A stretch of 64,000 nucleotides of DNA from Hymenolepis diminuta (lineage: Eukaryota > Platyhelminthes > Cestoda > Cyclophyllidea > Hymenolepididae). This document shows positions 38,701 through 47,295 of this stretch, piece after piece. Both the position numbers and the translations under genes were made by a program. The notes below the pieces were generated by a model that saw only the letters and a program-made list of their open reading frames with translations, was not told where the DNA came from and made no database searches. The stretch's first letter is position 1. Each line of letters opens with the position of its first letter. The stretch spans positions 257,344 to 321,343 of the forward strand of contig CAADRB010000064.1 in NCBI GenBank assembly GCA_900708905.1, written 5' to 3'.

Positions 38701-40127
38701 AGCTTAAAGAGCGGTTAATTAGCACTTACCAAAGCTTCAAATTTGCAATCTATACAAATCAGTAAAATTTAATATTATCAAAACTAAAGTTATTTAACAA
38801 ACTGACCACAAAAAAGCACCAACAAAAGCAACTTCTGATGTACAAAGAGAAACGAGTGTCTCTAACTTAGTCCACAAACGGAAGAAAAAAATAAATATTT
38901 GATCTATTGAGTCATCAGTCACTCCCAAGACAATCTAATGTGCATATTAGCTAATTAATGCACACCCTGCGGTCCAGATCAAAGAAAAAGACGAAAAGGA
39001 AAAAATTAACGAACAAAAGACTAATACAAGGAACAATAAATCTACCAATGAAACAATCAACAATCAGCGCAAAACAGGATAATTCTAATTTATAGCCACA
39101 TCCCTAAAACTGAGAACTACTAAATGATATGATTTAATTGATGATTGGTCTACGTGAAATTTACCTAAAAAGTGTTACTGAGGAATATTCTAGAGATGGC
39201 GTTAATCAGGCTATTATCAATTCGAAATAAACAGGCATACGCATACAAAACATTGTGAATAATCGGTAATTAAGTAGCATAAACAAATACCGGTCTCTAC
39301 CTGAAAGCCTGAATGTGGCCAACAAGTAAACAATATAGAGAAAGAGAGTGACATACGTAGTGGACTTTCATCAAGAAGTGACTGAACACTAAGCCGAAGT
39401 ATGGACGCAGGATGGACAGTATCTTGATGTTGAAGGTCACTGCTATGACGCCGTTGTTTACTTCCAAAGATGTCATTCTCTGTTCGCAGACCCGTTTTGC
39501 GTCTTTCAACTGGTGGACTTAAAGCCAGAGATGAGATATCCAAAGTTGATGAAACAATGCGCTCATAGTGGTAGGGGTTAACACAAACCCAATCGAGTTT
39601 CTTGTCGAAGCCATAGTGACAGAAAGGTAGATGACGCAGCTCAGTTTTGTGAGCATCTGACCAACGCCAAAGGCGAGCGTAGATAAGATGAGGGAAACAC
39701 TTTCGACCGGCAATCTAGACAGTGAAAAATCGATAAGCAATAAGTGACTACTCACCTGCATTCGGCTATCAAGAGTCCTTTGAATGGTAACACATCCAGT
39801 CTGAGTAGCTCCATTACTAGTTACCGCAACAATAAGGGAGTCCAATTCCTCCCTACGATCCTTGAGTTTCTTTATTAAACTTTCGATAGCGAATTTGGAA
39901 AAGTCTTCCGATTCACCATTTTTACGATGGCACATGAGACTATGAACAATGTTCATGCAGGCATCTGAAGATGAAGTCGTGGTATTTGATGTGGAAGTTA
40001 TGGAGGTACCACTATGAGCCTGGGTTATCGATCGATTCTGTGAATGAGTGGAGTCATGATCTGTACCGAGAATTTTCATGACCATTGGGTGTGCTGATAG
40101 ACAAGCTGCAGTTGCCTGTAAAATCAT
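8583..40127 (-). CDS. SMAD4, common-mediator Smad
   Basis: Co-Smad that joins receptor-activated Smads in the nucleus to regulate TGF-beta/BMP target genes. Coding exons are 40115-39756, 39714-39357, 34751-34144, 25119-24935, 16838-16646, 10554-10256 and 8751-8583; phases match at every junction, giving 723 residues plus an N-terminus. Counting from the ATG at 40127 (727 residues): MH1 is about 57-195, with zinc ligands C112, C156, C168 and H173 at the spacing of human C71/C115/C127/H132, and the DNA-binding hairpin is present (SRMQ|IAGRK). A Ser/Gly/Ala-rich linker follows, then MH2 at 457-685 with EYWC, the [12 protein letters not shown] block, [13 protein letters not shown] and the L3-loop region [12 protein letters not shown]. 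There is no C-terminal SSxS, as expected of a co-Smad. A 42-residue tail follows the usual end. The true start may be an unseen upstream exon, the ATG at 40127, or Met15 (40085) after trans-splicing. Confidence 0.97.
8752..10255 (-). other. smad4 last intron
   Basis: A 1.5-kb GT-AG intron without a recognisable element. A 66-codon frame at 9183-9383 has no motif and looks like chance. Confidence 0.6.
10256..10554 (-). CDS. smad4 exon with MH2 three-helix/L3 region
   Basis: It opens [11 protein letters not shown], continues through the Met/Ala/Gln-rich insert typical of Smad4, then [11 protein letters not shown] and KGWGPDYPR to IEIQLHR. Acceptor GTTTAG, donor GTAATG, phase 0 in and phase 2 out. 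Confidence 0.97.
13870..13950. repeat. Short dispersed repeat (partner at 18653-18735)
   Basis: GGCCATCCACGTCA followed by TGGAT recurs at 18653, and both copies continue into a diverged segment with GATGTGC.TGTT(A/G)AC. Both lie in smad4 introns in the same orientation. Confidence 0.5.
14195..14417. other. Assembly gap (223 N)
   Basis: A run of N inside a smad4 intron. Frames computed across it are meaningless. A C11 homopolymer sits about 105 bases to the right, which may have hindered sequencing. Confidence 0.99.
14936..15390. repeat. Dispersed repeat copy 1 (partner at 55240-55720)
   Basis: Shared blocks in the same order include GGCGAGAAAGA, ATTATGAAT, ATTATCGAACATCAACT (ACCGAACGTCAACT in the partner), GGTGTCATCG.CTCTTTG, AGGTAGCTGCGAAA and CAGTTGATCTGAT. 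Divergence is high and the frame is broken in both, so this is an old interspersed element of unknown class. Confidence 0.65.
16646..16838 (-). CDS. smad4 exon with MH2 core
   Basis: It encodes [39 protein letters not shown] and ends at AYIK. Phase 2 in, phase 0 out, donor GTATG. The residue order is the canonical MH2 core. Confidence 0.97.
16885..17046. repeat. Dispersed repeat copy (partner at 36975-37137)
   Basis: GATCATTTGAAAAAGCA, ATCCCATAGACCAAA and GTATAATGCA recur in order at 36975-37137, also within smad4. The copies are collinear with scattered substitutions. Confidence 0.7.
18604..18625 (-). repeat. C-rich tract (G-rich on the smad4 sense strand)
   Basis: C6-T-C11-A-CCC on the plus strand gives three G runs, one of eleven, on the strand matching smad4 pre-mRNA. 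Its biological meaning is unproven. Confidence 0.6.
18653..18735. repeat. Short dispersed repeat (partner at 13870-13950)
   Basis: Second copy of the GGCCATCCACGTCA repeat, about 4.8 kb from the first, in direct orientation. Confidence 0.5.
19740..20885. repeat. Field of diverged repeats with a TTGAAACTCGAAACA-type motif
   Basis: A motif resembling TCTAC.TTC.G.TGTTGAAACTC.A.ACA appears near 19760, 20060, 20485 and 20775, spaced about 290-430 bases. The two best copies (20472 and 20763) also share the preceding CAAATTCCTTTGA.GTAAATT. It looks like a decayed tandem array with a unit near 300 bp. Confidence 0.55.
21346..21372. repeat. TA-rich microsatellite
   Basis: An almost pure TATATA tract interrupted once by TGTA. 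No coding content. Confidence 0.85.
22195..22980 (+). mobile_element. Truncated mariner-family transposase pseudogene
   Basis: Pieces in shifting plus-strand frames match the C-terminal half of a mariner transposase: [11 protein letters not shown], a [11 protein letters not shown] block with the second catalytic Asp, the NPLDYYVWG block with the third catalytic Asp, and a final [14 protein letters not shown] tail. The N-terminal helix-turn-helix region and first catalytic Asp are not recognisable, and several frameshifts and stops interrupt the frame, so it cannot make an active enzyme. A 60-codon frame at 22423-22605 is one fragment. Terminal inverted repeats were not found. Confidence 0.85.
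24935..25119 (-). CDS. smad4 exon with start of MH2
   Basis: It encodes [14 protein letters not shown] through [13 protein letters not shown], the first strands of MH2. The acceptor is CTTTTAG and the donor GTACTT, leaving in phase 2. Confidence 0.96.
25935..26045. repeat. Dispersed repeat (partner at 7420-7620)
   Basis: GGCCATTTAGGAAAGCGTTTTC..AT.CT.ATCTT.G recurs here from the 7.4-kb copy in the same orientation, and both continue for roughly 80 bases with indels. Confidence 0.55.
26234..26253. repeat. AC dinucleotide microsatellite
   Basis: About ten perfect AC units inside a smad4 intron; usable as a length marker if variable. Confidence 0.9.
28508..28615 (+). repeat. Left arm of 108-bp inverted repeat
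   Basis: It runs from AAGCTGCCTTGACC to ATTTATTGGCTGCTT. Its reverse complement lies at 32322-32429 with a single difference (CTAAATAG versus CTAAACAG). The ends are near-palindromic (AAGCTGCC / GGCTGCTT), so it could be a small MITE present twice, or the terminal repeats of a ~3.9-kb element. Confidence 0.95.
32322..32429 (-). repeat. Right arm of 108-bp inverted repeat
   Basis: Reverse complement of 28508-28615, matching at 107 of 108 positions, far better than any other repeat pair in the window. The 3.7 kb between the arms contains no transposase I recognise. Confidence 0.95.
34144..34751 (-). CDS. smad4 linker exon (Ser/Ala/Gly-rich)
   Basis: About 203 residues of low-complexity linker: Ala-rich blocks, a Gly/Ser run ([21 protein letters not shown]) and a Ser run before [13 protein letters not shown]. 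It enters in phase 1 after TTATTTTAG and leaves in phase 0 at a weak donor (GTTAGA). The frame is open throughout and the phases fit both neighbours. Overlapping open frames on both strands are GC-rich shadows. Confidence 0.85.
35434..35510 (+). repeat. Possible tRNA-derived SINE fragment
   Basis: GGTGACGCAGTGGTCA resembles an RNA polymerase III A box, and CGGTACAAATC about 40 bases on resembles a worn B box. No cloverleaf folds by eye, so a SINE remnant is likelier than a tRNA gene. Confidence 0.25.
36255..37600 (+). repeat. Cluster of four diverged ~330-bp repeat units
   Basis: Units starting near 36255, 36600, 37215 and 37530 share TTAACCCATTTGTG, a GATCACACGTCCA-type core, TGGATG.GA.AC, TTCTCTGTCTTCTTCC and CTTGG. 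The last unit is partial. The larger gap between units two and three contains the dispersed repeat at 36975-37137. Confidence 0.75.
36975..37137. repeat. Dispersed repeat inside the tandem cluster (partner at 16885-17046)
   Basis: Collinear with 16885-17046, including AGATCATTTGAAAAAGCA, ATCCCATGAACCAAA and GTATAATGCATACTA. It lies between two of the ~330-bp units. Confidence 0.7.
39357..39714 (-). CDS. smad4 exon with second half of MH1
   Basis: It begins IAGRKCFPH and carries the last three zinc ligands (FC, VCV, PYHY). A GTATGT donor ends it in phase 1, which fits the exon at 34751. A second donor at 39301 (phase 0) would add residues but does not fit that next exon. Confidence 0.92.
39715..39755 (-). 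other. 41-bp smad4 mini-intron
   Basis: GTGAGT at the start and CACTGTCTAG at the end interrupt MH1 between SRMQ and IAGRK. Removing it restores the conserved Smad4 reading; leaving it in introduces a break in homology. It is much shorter than the other smad4 introns (1.5-9 kb). Confidence 0.95.
39756..40127 (-). CDS. smad4 exon with first half of MH1
   Basis: It encodes a Ser/Thr-rich leader, then [10 protein letters not shown] and the [13 protein letters not shown] helix, ending at SRMQ before a GTGAGT donor (phase 0). Base 40115 follows a good acceptor (TTTTACAG preceded by TCTAAT); 40127 is an ATG just inside that acceptor with an in-frame stop nine bases upstream. Either splicing or direct initiation could apply. 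Confidence 0.93.
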
Positions 40128-42089
40128 TAGAGGTCATTGTGATTTAGACATAAATGACGGCTGAATAATCTATTCGAAGAAATCTTCATCCAAAAACAAA
40201 ACTTAGATAACATATCAGAGTTAAACATATTATAAGAAAGCTATTATTTTGAGAATGTTGAATTATGATGGTCAGAAACATATAGCTCTACAAAAGAAAT
40301 CGCTAATGAAGTTGATTCATAATCAAAGTACTTTTAATAAAATATTTCCGAAGATTAAATGAACATTTATAGAAAAGTACACTAAACATACAAACTTGCG
40401 AAGAAAAACCTTATTTATCCAAATTCAAGCTCCGATAGATAGTAAAAACAAAGAAAGAGCATATTAATATTAATATTTTGTTTATTTTACTATTTTTATT
40501 CAAACTCAGCAAGCTTACATCTAAGACCATCATCGAAAATGGCGCACAACCACACAATCAGGGGGTCTGTATGCAAATTTTGACCCTTTACTTTGATTCG
40601 TTCTTGAATGGTGCATCATCTTCATTAATGTCAAGGTTATTTATAGTCTGAGATATTTTTATCGAAATTAACTGATCATCTTAACAAAATTGTATATTAA
40701 TGGAGGTAATATTTAAATTAACGGTTATTTGCCTAATGTGAAGAAGGTAGATGGCTTTATAGAAACCAATCTTTATCTATCCAACTACTGCAACATAAGT
40801 TTACGTACTGGATCGGATTTTATATTTGAAATTTTCCCGCTAAATCCGCAATATCGGATAGTACAAGGGGATGAAAAAAACGGAGTACCAAAGAAGTGAA
40901 TCACATAAATTTATTGAATAGGACATTGACATAACAAAATTTATAAATAATATTGTCTATTTGTATTTATTAAAGCGGGCCCACTACAATATGCTTGTCA
41001 GAAAATGACGATTCTTTATAATAAGGACATAAATTTGGTCATTGATTGATGAATAAAACTGAGAATTAACCACGGCTTCAAATGAATTTAGCCTATTCTA
41101 ATGAAACAGTTATTATTAATGAAGAATGGACAAAATTTCGTCCTCAATAATAGCTACATATTCAACGACCGAAGACAGAATACACACAGTCCACTCCCTC
41201 TCCCTCAGGATTCCCAGTTGGAAGGGAAGTCCCAGCAAATAAATTTGATTTAATTATATTGTTAAGATGAATTCAACTTAGATTTTCCTTTCTCAACTTA
41301 TTCTTCTATTGATATATCTCTCTATTAGCCATTGATGTTTTTAAAGATAAACTCACTAAACTTCCACCACTTTCTTCCCACTTTCCGGTGGTTTCAAACT
41401 TACTACAAAACTAATGAATCTCCAATTTAGGGCTTAAGATTCTTTAAATTCCATGGCCACCAGAATTTATCGGTGAACGAATTGAGACTTGTATAAAAGT
41501 ATTTCTTCGTGAGACTTCAGACGTCTCTGTTCACCGATTTAACCGTATGATGATTAATCTGTATAAGTATCTATGTGCAATTGCACACGCCTGGATGCCT
41601 GTGGATGCTGTTGAAGAGATCTTATCGTTTCCAATCGCCTGGTGTTGATTGGTATCTCCCGTCTATACTAATTATGCATTGACACATCAGAAGTATAAGG
41701 GAGTAAGAATGTCAAGAGCATCTTTTATTGGATTTAATACATGTAAAAAAATAATATATCCCGCAAAAACTGTTCCTATATGTGAAATTATTTATTTTCC
41801 ACTTTTTAAATACTGTTTCTTTTAGTTCTTTTTGATTCGTGCGAATTTATTTACATTACGGTTGCAAATGACGCGTGGTGTATTATTGGTGTATCCAGAA
41901 TTTATTCGTAACTAGTGTAATTTCTTAGGGAATTTAAGAATCGGCTACGATATCCTACAGAGAATAACAGAAGTAACATAGCTATTTAAATGTACTACCC
42001 GGTGTAGAGTTCAGTTCAACCATTTAGGTAACAAATGCAATTCAATTAAAGTATAAATACATACATACAATTGGATATAATAAAGCAAT
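40128..42089. other. Region upstream of smad4
   Basis: AT-rich, with no clear exon or repeat. If smad4 has an untranslated or short first coding exon with a phase-0 donor, it should lie here or further right; I cannot identify it. Confidence 0.4.
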
Positions 42090-42305
42090 TTTTAATCTAA
42101 AAGAGAAATTAGAGCAATGGTTTACTTAGTTATTAGTTTACTAATAATTATTTACAATTGTACACAATTGCAAAGACACACTAAAATTGTGGGTCGTCGA
42201 TGGACTTAATTAGGAGAAAAATAGGAAACTTTGCCTTATTTCGTGTACATTATTAAATTCGAGGAATTTTAGCTACTTGGGTGGCTTCTACTAAGGCCAT
42301 AAGAA
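42090..42305 (+). repeat. 5' LTR remnant of the Gypsy element
   Basis: Aligns with 43843-44044 in direct orientation, with frequent substitutions and a ~20-base length difference near the right end. The exact borders and target duplication cannot be fixed by eye. Confidence 0.7.
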
Positions 42306-42749
42306 GTAGCGAGTAGCAATAAACCACCTCTCTCAACCTTCGGTCCAAATAAGGTATTCCAGCTTACACTGCAAGTCGAATTCACTGTTGGTTGACCATC
42401 TTTTTTTACTATGATTCCGACATAGAATATCGGAACACAAAGGGGGTTCGAACAAACTAGCTGTCTTTCTTATCTCATCTACAGCTGGAAACTTCCTGAT
42501 GTGGCTACCGTCATCGTAGGTCTTACTATGGAAGACGATACATAATGCTCATTACTAGAGGATTTACTCAAGCTTCTAATAATTACAAGTGATATAAAAG
42601 TGCGACAGCTAAAGGTTCAATGTCGACGAAGGCCATGAAAAGGATGGCCAAAATCAATTCAAAAGACAATCTTCCACAACTTTATGGACAGCGTGATAAT
42701 CTGTCTGTTGTTAATTCATGCGTAATGCTTGCAGTTGGTGTTTATTCCT

Positions 42750-43620
42750 TCATTACTCAAGCTAGCTGCATTGCAACAATTCCATAGCAGTCATTCGGGT
42801 ATTAGCCACATAAAATCTATTACTAGAACATTTCCATACTGCCCTGGAATGGACAAGGATATCGAAGCAGTTGTCCAAAGATGTACTAAGTCCTAGCAAG
42901 CGGCTAAGGTTGTCCCGTCCCAAGAACCTATTCCCTAGCCCAAAATTGTAGCACCTTGGTCCCGCCAACATAAGGATGTTGCTGGATCCGTCAATAGGCT
43001 CTCATTCCTTGTCGTGGTAGATTCGCACTCAAAATGGCTGGAAATTATTTCCTAAAAGTTCACCACAACTACAGTGCTGATCGGTGGTCTTTTCCATATA
43101 TTTTCTACCCATTGATTGCCAGAGATTATTGTGATTGGTAACAGCACCCAATTCTCTTCGGCCCTCTTTTAAGGCTTTTATCGATGTCATTATTATCATC
43201 CACGTATACTCTCCACCACCTCATCCTCAATCAAATGATCAGACAGAACGATCAGTTGACACTTTGAAGCGAGTACTTTATAAGTCACGTGGGCATAGGA
43301 CAAAGGAGGAAATTCTCGATGTGTTCCTTTTAATGTTCAACGTTAAATGAATGCAGTTCTGTTGAAATCCTAATGATGCGAAAACTCAGGACGATTCACA
43401 ATGCTCTACTTTCAAAAGATTCAACCTTCTCTAGTTCATCTTCATACGCCAAGAAGAATCCTGCAACCGGCGCAGCAGTTTACGTGAGAGATCATCGTCC
43501 CAATGACACATGGGCAGAAAGTATCAGCGGAGCTCAGCGAGGTAGCGGGATATATGAAGTGGATGTTGACGGCCAAACTTGGGTGCATCATCGAAACCAT
43601 CTTCATCCTCGTATGCAGCA
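42750..43620 (+). pseudogene. Gypsy integrase fragments (K02A2.6-like type)
   Basis: In changing frames one can read the zinc-binding region (MDKDIEAVVQRCTK), the core start (SFLVVVDSHSKW), the second-Asp region (GNSTQF), PPPHPQSN.QTER with the catalytic Glu region, and a C-terminal YEVDVDGQTWVHHRNHLHPR. Internal stops and at least three frame changes break the gene, and catalytic residues are partly lost (the expected DNGTQF Asp is replaced). Confidence 0.88.
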
Positions 43621-43842
43621 AAATCAGCGAAACCGGAAGTCTGCCCTATCGACATCATTTTGGATGGTTTTGGCCTTCCACCGCTTGGAGATAAGTGAAC
43701 TCCGTAAATCCAACCTGGCAATCAACAAAACTTTCTTTAGAACATTCTAGGAAACGCCCCAAAAGATTTCAGTCTGACCCATCATTCAGAAGTTATGGTG
43801 GAATACCTTCGCCGGGAGCTGTTAGAAAAAATGGAATATTTG

Positions 43843-44044
43843 TTATCTAAAAAAGAAACTACAGTAACAATTTTAATTGCCTATTCATTTTATCAATTAT
43901 TATTTACAATTTTACATAATTGCTGAAATACTCTAAAACTATCGGTAGTTAGCAGACTTAATTCGCAGAAAAATAGAAAAGTTTGCTTTATTCCCTATAT
44001 ATTATTAAATTCGGCTATTTGGGAGACTTCTGAGGCCATTACAC
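43843..44044 (+). repeat. 3' LTR remnant of the Gypsy element
   Basis: Begins near TGTTATCTAAAAAAG and ends near GGCCATTACA, followed by an ACAT tetranucleotide run. It pairs with 42090-42305. Confidence 0.7.
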
Positions 44045-44790
44045 ATACATACATACAAATGTTTAAGTATGTTTCTTCCTTCTTCGGTTATTAATTTTTC
44101 AAGGAGTTTCCTTATCTTCGAATCTGAGTGTAACTACCTATGCCTCTCTCTCACACTCTTCCCCCCTTCTATATGCCTAAAAATTATATTTTTATTGTAT
44201 TTCCGAGCAACAAAATCAGAAATTCTCTTAATCGTGCCAGTAAAAATGATGATATTAACGCTATGGTGATGGTACATATTGGATGGTAACATTACCAGTG
44301 CTGATTGAAGTCCATAATGCCAATATCGGCGTTGTTTGACTGCATACATTTAAACAAAAAAGAAATGAACTCATATCCAAAAAAGCTGAATCAATCTATT
44401 GAAGTGAGTTTTTATTGGAATTGAAATATTTGGGCATATTAAATGAATCATGACCCACCTCTGTGGAATAAGGATTTTGAACAACAGAAATTGACTTTAA
44501 TGTATTTGATGTATTATACCAGTACCGGTTATCTTTGTATAATATGAACAAAGTTTGATCCGAAATCAGAGCAAAGATCAAATGTTTTTCTATTTACGTT
44601 GGATCGACATTTTATATTACATTTTTTAAGTATAAAATAATTAGAGCGTAGATCTTTTCAGCATTTTTTTGCAATTTTCATAAATCGCTTCGAAGTTAAG
44701 GATATTATGTTAAATTGCAGGGACTCTTGAACCAGAAGCTAAGATTATGGCTAACAGCTAACAACAGCAATAACAGCTTTAGAGTACAAT
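44045..44790. other. Intergenic DNA between retroelement remnants
   Basis: Apart from the ACATACAT run at the left edge, I see nothing supportable here. Confidence 0.4.
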
Positions 44791-44829
44791 ATCAGAAGCT
44801 GACTAGATCAAAGCGTATTGAAATCATAA

Positions 44830-45180
44830 TGAGGATTCAAGGGAGTAGGAGAAAGATAGGGAATAGAGGAGGAGGGAGGAAGGGTAGGAGCCGGTAACAA
44901 GTGCCTTATGTGTGTCTGCGCTTGTATATGTGAGTGGAAATACAAAGAGAGTTTATACGGGTCATTTGGGCAAGGACGCGCGTGAAGTATGAGTGACGGT
45001 GTACTTTAAACGAAACGAGACGGGGAATCGATAAACGCGTTTAGACATGACGGATGGGGGTTCTGAGTCATAGGGACATAAAGACATCGCTGGGGTCCCT
45101 TAGATGAAAAGCCGATTTATTTTCATAGGGAATCAGAATAAAGAGTAATTTCAGAAAATGTGTAGAAAGCCATCCTTCAG
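44830..45180. repeat. Dispersed repeat copy 2, possible LTR (partner at 6690-6965)
   Basis: Matches the 6.7-kb copy from about GGGAGTAGGAGAAAGATAGGGAA through CATCCTTCA. It contains AATAAA motifs on both strands. It abuts a region whose minus strand encodes a gag-like remnant, consistent with an LTR at that element's far end. Confidence 0.6.
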
Positions 45181-45299
45181 CCTCCTCCAAGCTGTGGCGT
45201 ACGTCCAGCGGCACAAATTTCTGGCTATGAATTGGTCCAAGTTTAATTGTCCTGTTCAAGTCATGTCTAGCTCTTCGAGAGGCTGTAATATTAAATAAA

Positions 45300-46194
45300 G
45301 ATGCGGACTTTAGGGGTTAGTAGCAATTGTGTCGGGGCACTTCTTCTATTGTCTGCTGCCTTCCGCAATTTTACCGTACATTGAATGGAACTAATGTGGA
45401 GATGTTGGGATGAGGAGATTGTGAGAGTATTTCTGAAGAAGGAGGCGGATGCGATAGTATCTGCTTTATTGATAAGGCTGTTTTGAAAATGTTGACGCTT
45501 GAATGACTTGACGAAAATGTTTGAAGTTTTTGGGATCCGGGATCGGTTGGTCGAACTGTTGTAGCCTTATGGTGCTGTAGTGGACTTGTCTGGAAGATTT
45601 TGCTGTGGATATTAGGACTCTATTTCCAGTTGAAGCACTTTTACGCAATTTATTGCTTCAGGTTTCTGGGTGTTTCTCTTTCGCCTTGCTCATCTCTTGT
45701 GGATGACTGGCGCTTGCTCGGACAGACAGTGCTGCTTCTCTCCTGTTACAGAGGTAAAATCACCAGCAATAGAAGGAAGTTCTTTGAAGCGTTCTCAATT
45801 ATAAGTATGGAACTGCTCTGTATCAAACCCCGTATCTAGGGTGAGTATTATGGACCCTGTCTGTTTGAGGAGGATCCAGCTCTGAATAATCTCTCTTCCG
45901 TGAGTGCGGTCCTTAGGCAAATCTATTCATTAGCTTCTTACGAAGCGGTTTGCTGAATCCTAATCCTGGCTCCTCCATGCGCTCCAGGATAGCAAAATTG
46001 AGGTCATCAAAAAGAGTTGTGGACGGTTTTTCGAGAACGTCATGCACGACCTTGGATACTAGATCCTTGGGGAGGCAGGTTGGCCACCCTTGCTGACTAG
46101 TTATTTCGTAAGCCCGAAGCCGTGCCTTGAGGAATAAGAAACTCTTTGGAATATTCAGTCTACTGAAGGTTGGAATAAGGAAATTGCTTGCCAT
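45300..46194 (-). pseudogene. Gag-like LTR retroelement remnant
   Basis: The minus-strand frame 46194-45913 (93 codons) has the spacing of a Gypsy gag N-terminus: PTFSRLNIP, LKARLRAYEITSQQ, a Leu-Pro pair, VVHDVLEKPS and DDLNFAILERM. Beyond the stop at 45913 only short broken frames continue. I rely on pattern memory of CsRn1-type gag proteins, so the assignment is tentative. Confidence 0.5.
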
Positions 46195-46199
46195 TGCAG

Positions 46200-47097
46200 A
46201 TAGGGATTTTGAGTCATTGGACAGTTTTTGAATGCTACGTTCTTACTTAAGGGAGTGAATTTGTTAAGCATGTTATAAAAAAGGTAACAAGTGAGTGATA
46301 TTTTTTAAGCACAATTCTTATGAAAATTAGGTCTCTTCTCTGATAGATTCATCCATCCGACAGAAAAACTGTCGTATCCTATTCGGAAATCACACCTAAT
46401 TTACTACTCTACTTATAAGTAAAAGTAGCCTTAAAAATTCATTATAATAGTTCACTCCAATGGAACACAGTTCTACCTAGTTAAAAATATAAGCTGGTTT
46501 CAAAACCGTAGATGTTAGTTTATACCCGATAAAACCTCTACTAAAATGAAGATTCTAGTGGCATAAGCACCCATTCCTTAAACTCGCACAATTTCAGATT
46601 TCTGCTTACTCCTGGGGTCAGAAAAATTAGACCTAGGTCATGAAATATGTGATCAAAAAGCTACAAGAGAATTCGATTCTCCGTGCATGAAAATCATGCA
46701 ATCGTCCGTAATTGTTATGAAAATTATTTTCTATTAAAATGAATTTCCATATATCATGAAGGTGTTAGGGAAAACTAGGCGCAAAGTGAAACTCAGGCCC
46801 CAAGGATATCTTTACGTTTCGAGAAAAACTCCCTCTCCTCTTGGTAACTCTAATATTTAGAAATCAGTATCTTGATGTCCAGTTCCTGTATTTAATACGT
46901 ACTTTAGCCGATCATATCAGACACCAAGCATTAGCAATAGATAAACGTTGTGGTGCGATACATTATTTGTAAGTAATCTAACATTTATTGATTGAATTCT
47001 ATTTGAATAGAACTCTGATTTCGGTTCTAGATATTCATAAAAAATAATAACACAGGTGGGTAACAGTTCCGCGTATATTATCATTATAAATAATTGC
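46200..47097. other. Intergenic DNA upstream of RING gene B
   Basis: AT-rich with no exon or repeat recognised. Promoter elements for RING B presumably lie here but none is distinctive. Confidence 0.4.
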
Positions 47098-47100
47098 AGA

Positions 47101-47295
47101 ATGAATCTTTCTAAGTGCTCTATTTGTGGAGGAGAATTTAGTCCACCAATTGCAATACCGAATTGTTGCAATCACATGTTTTGCATCAACTGCTTGAGTG
47201 AACAATTTAAAGTACAGGATACTTGCCCATTGGACGGAAAAAAAATTCTCTTCGTACTTAAAAAGACAAGTGCAAATGGACCAATTACTGATACG
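47101..47295 (+). CDS. RING B exon 1 (RING domain)
   Basis: This exon has 65 codons, MNLSKCSICGG to GPITDT, ending at a GTACAA donor in phase 0. Read without splicing the frame runs only to a stop near 47334. Confidence 0.88.

Larger units (their letters stand above)
34752..39356 (-). other. smad4 intron with tandem repeat cluster
   Basis: A 4.6-kb intron between MH1 and the linker. It contains the repeated units at 36255-37600. The part at 37.6-39.3 kb shows only short frames, and 34.8-36.2 kb holds a possible tRNA-like fragment near 35434. Confidence 0.6.
42090..44044 (+). mobile_element. Deleted Gypsy-type LTR retrotransposon
   Basis: Two diverged direct repeats (about 42090-42305 and 43843-44044) enclose broken integrase coding. 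Shared LTR blocks include ATCTAAAA.AGAAA, AATTATTTACAATT.TACA.AATTGC, GACTTAATT.G.AGAAAAATAG and ACTAAGGCCAT/TCTGAGGCCAT. The element is about 1.95 kb; gag, protease, reverse transcriptase and RNase H are missing. Frameshifts and stops show that it is dead. Confidence 0.85.

Noticed and set aside
43503..43721. Frames on both strands overlapping the Gypsy integrase
   Set aside because: Shadows of the integrase C-terminus in other frames.
47056..47100. Upstream extension of RING B (extra 15 residues)
   Set aside because: It starts at GTG, not ATG, and is interrupted by an acceptor-like site just before the real ATG.
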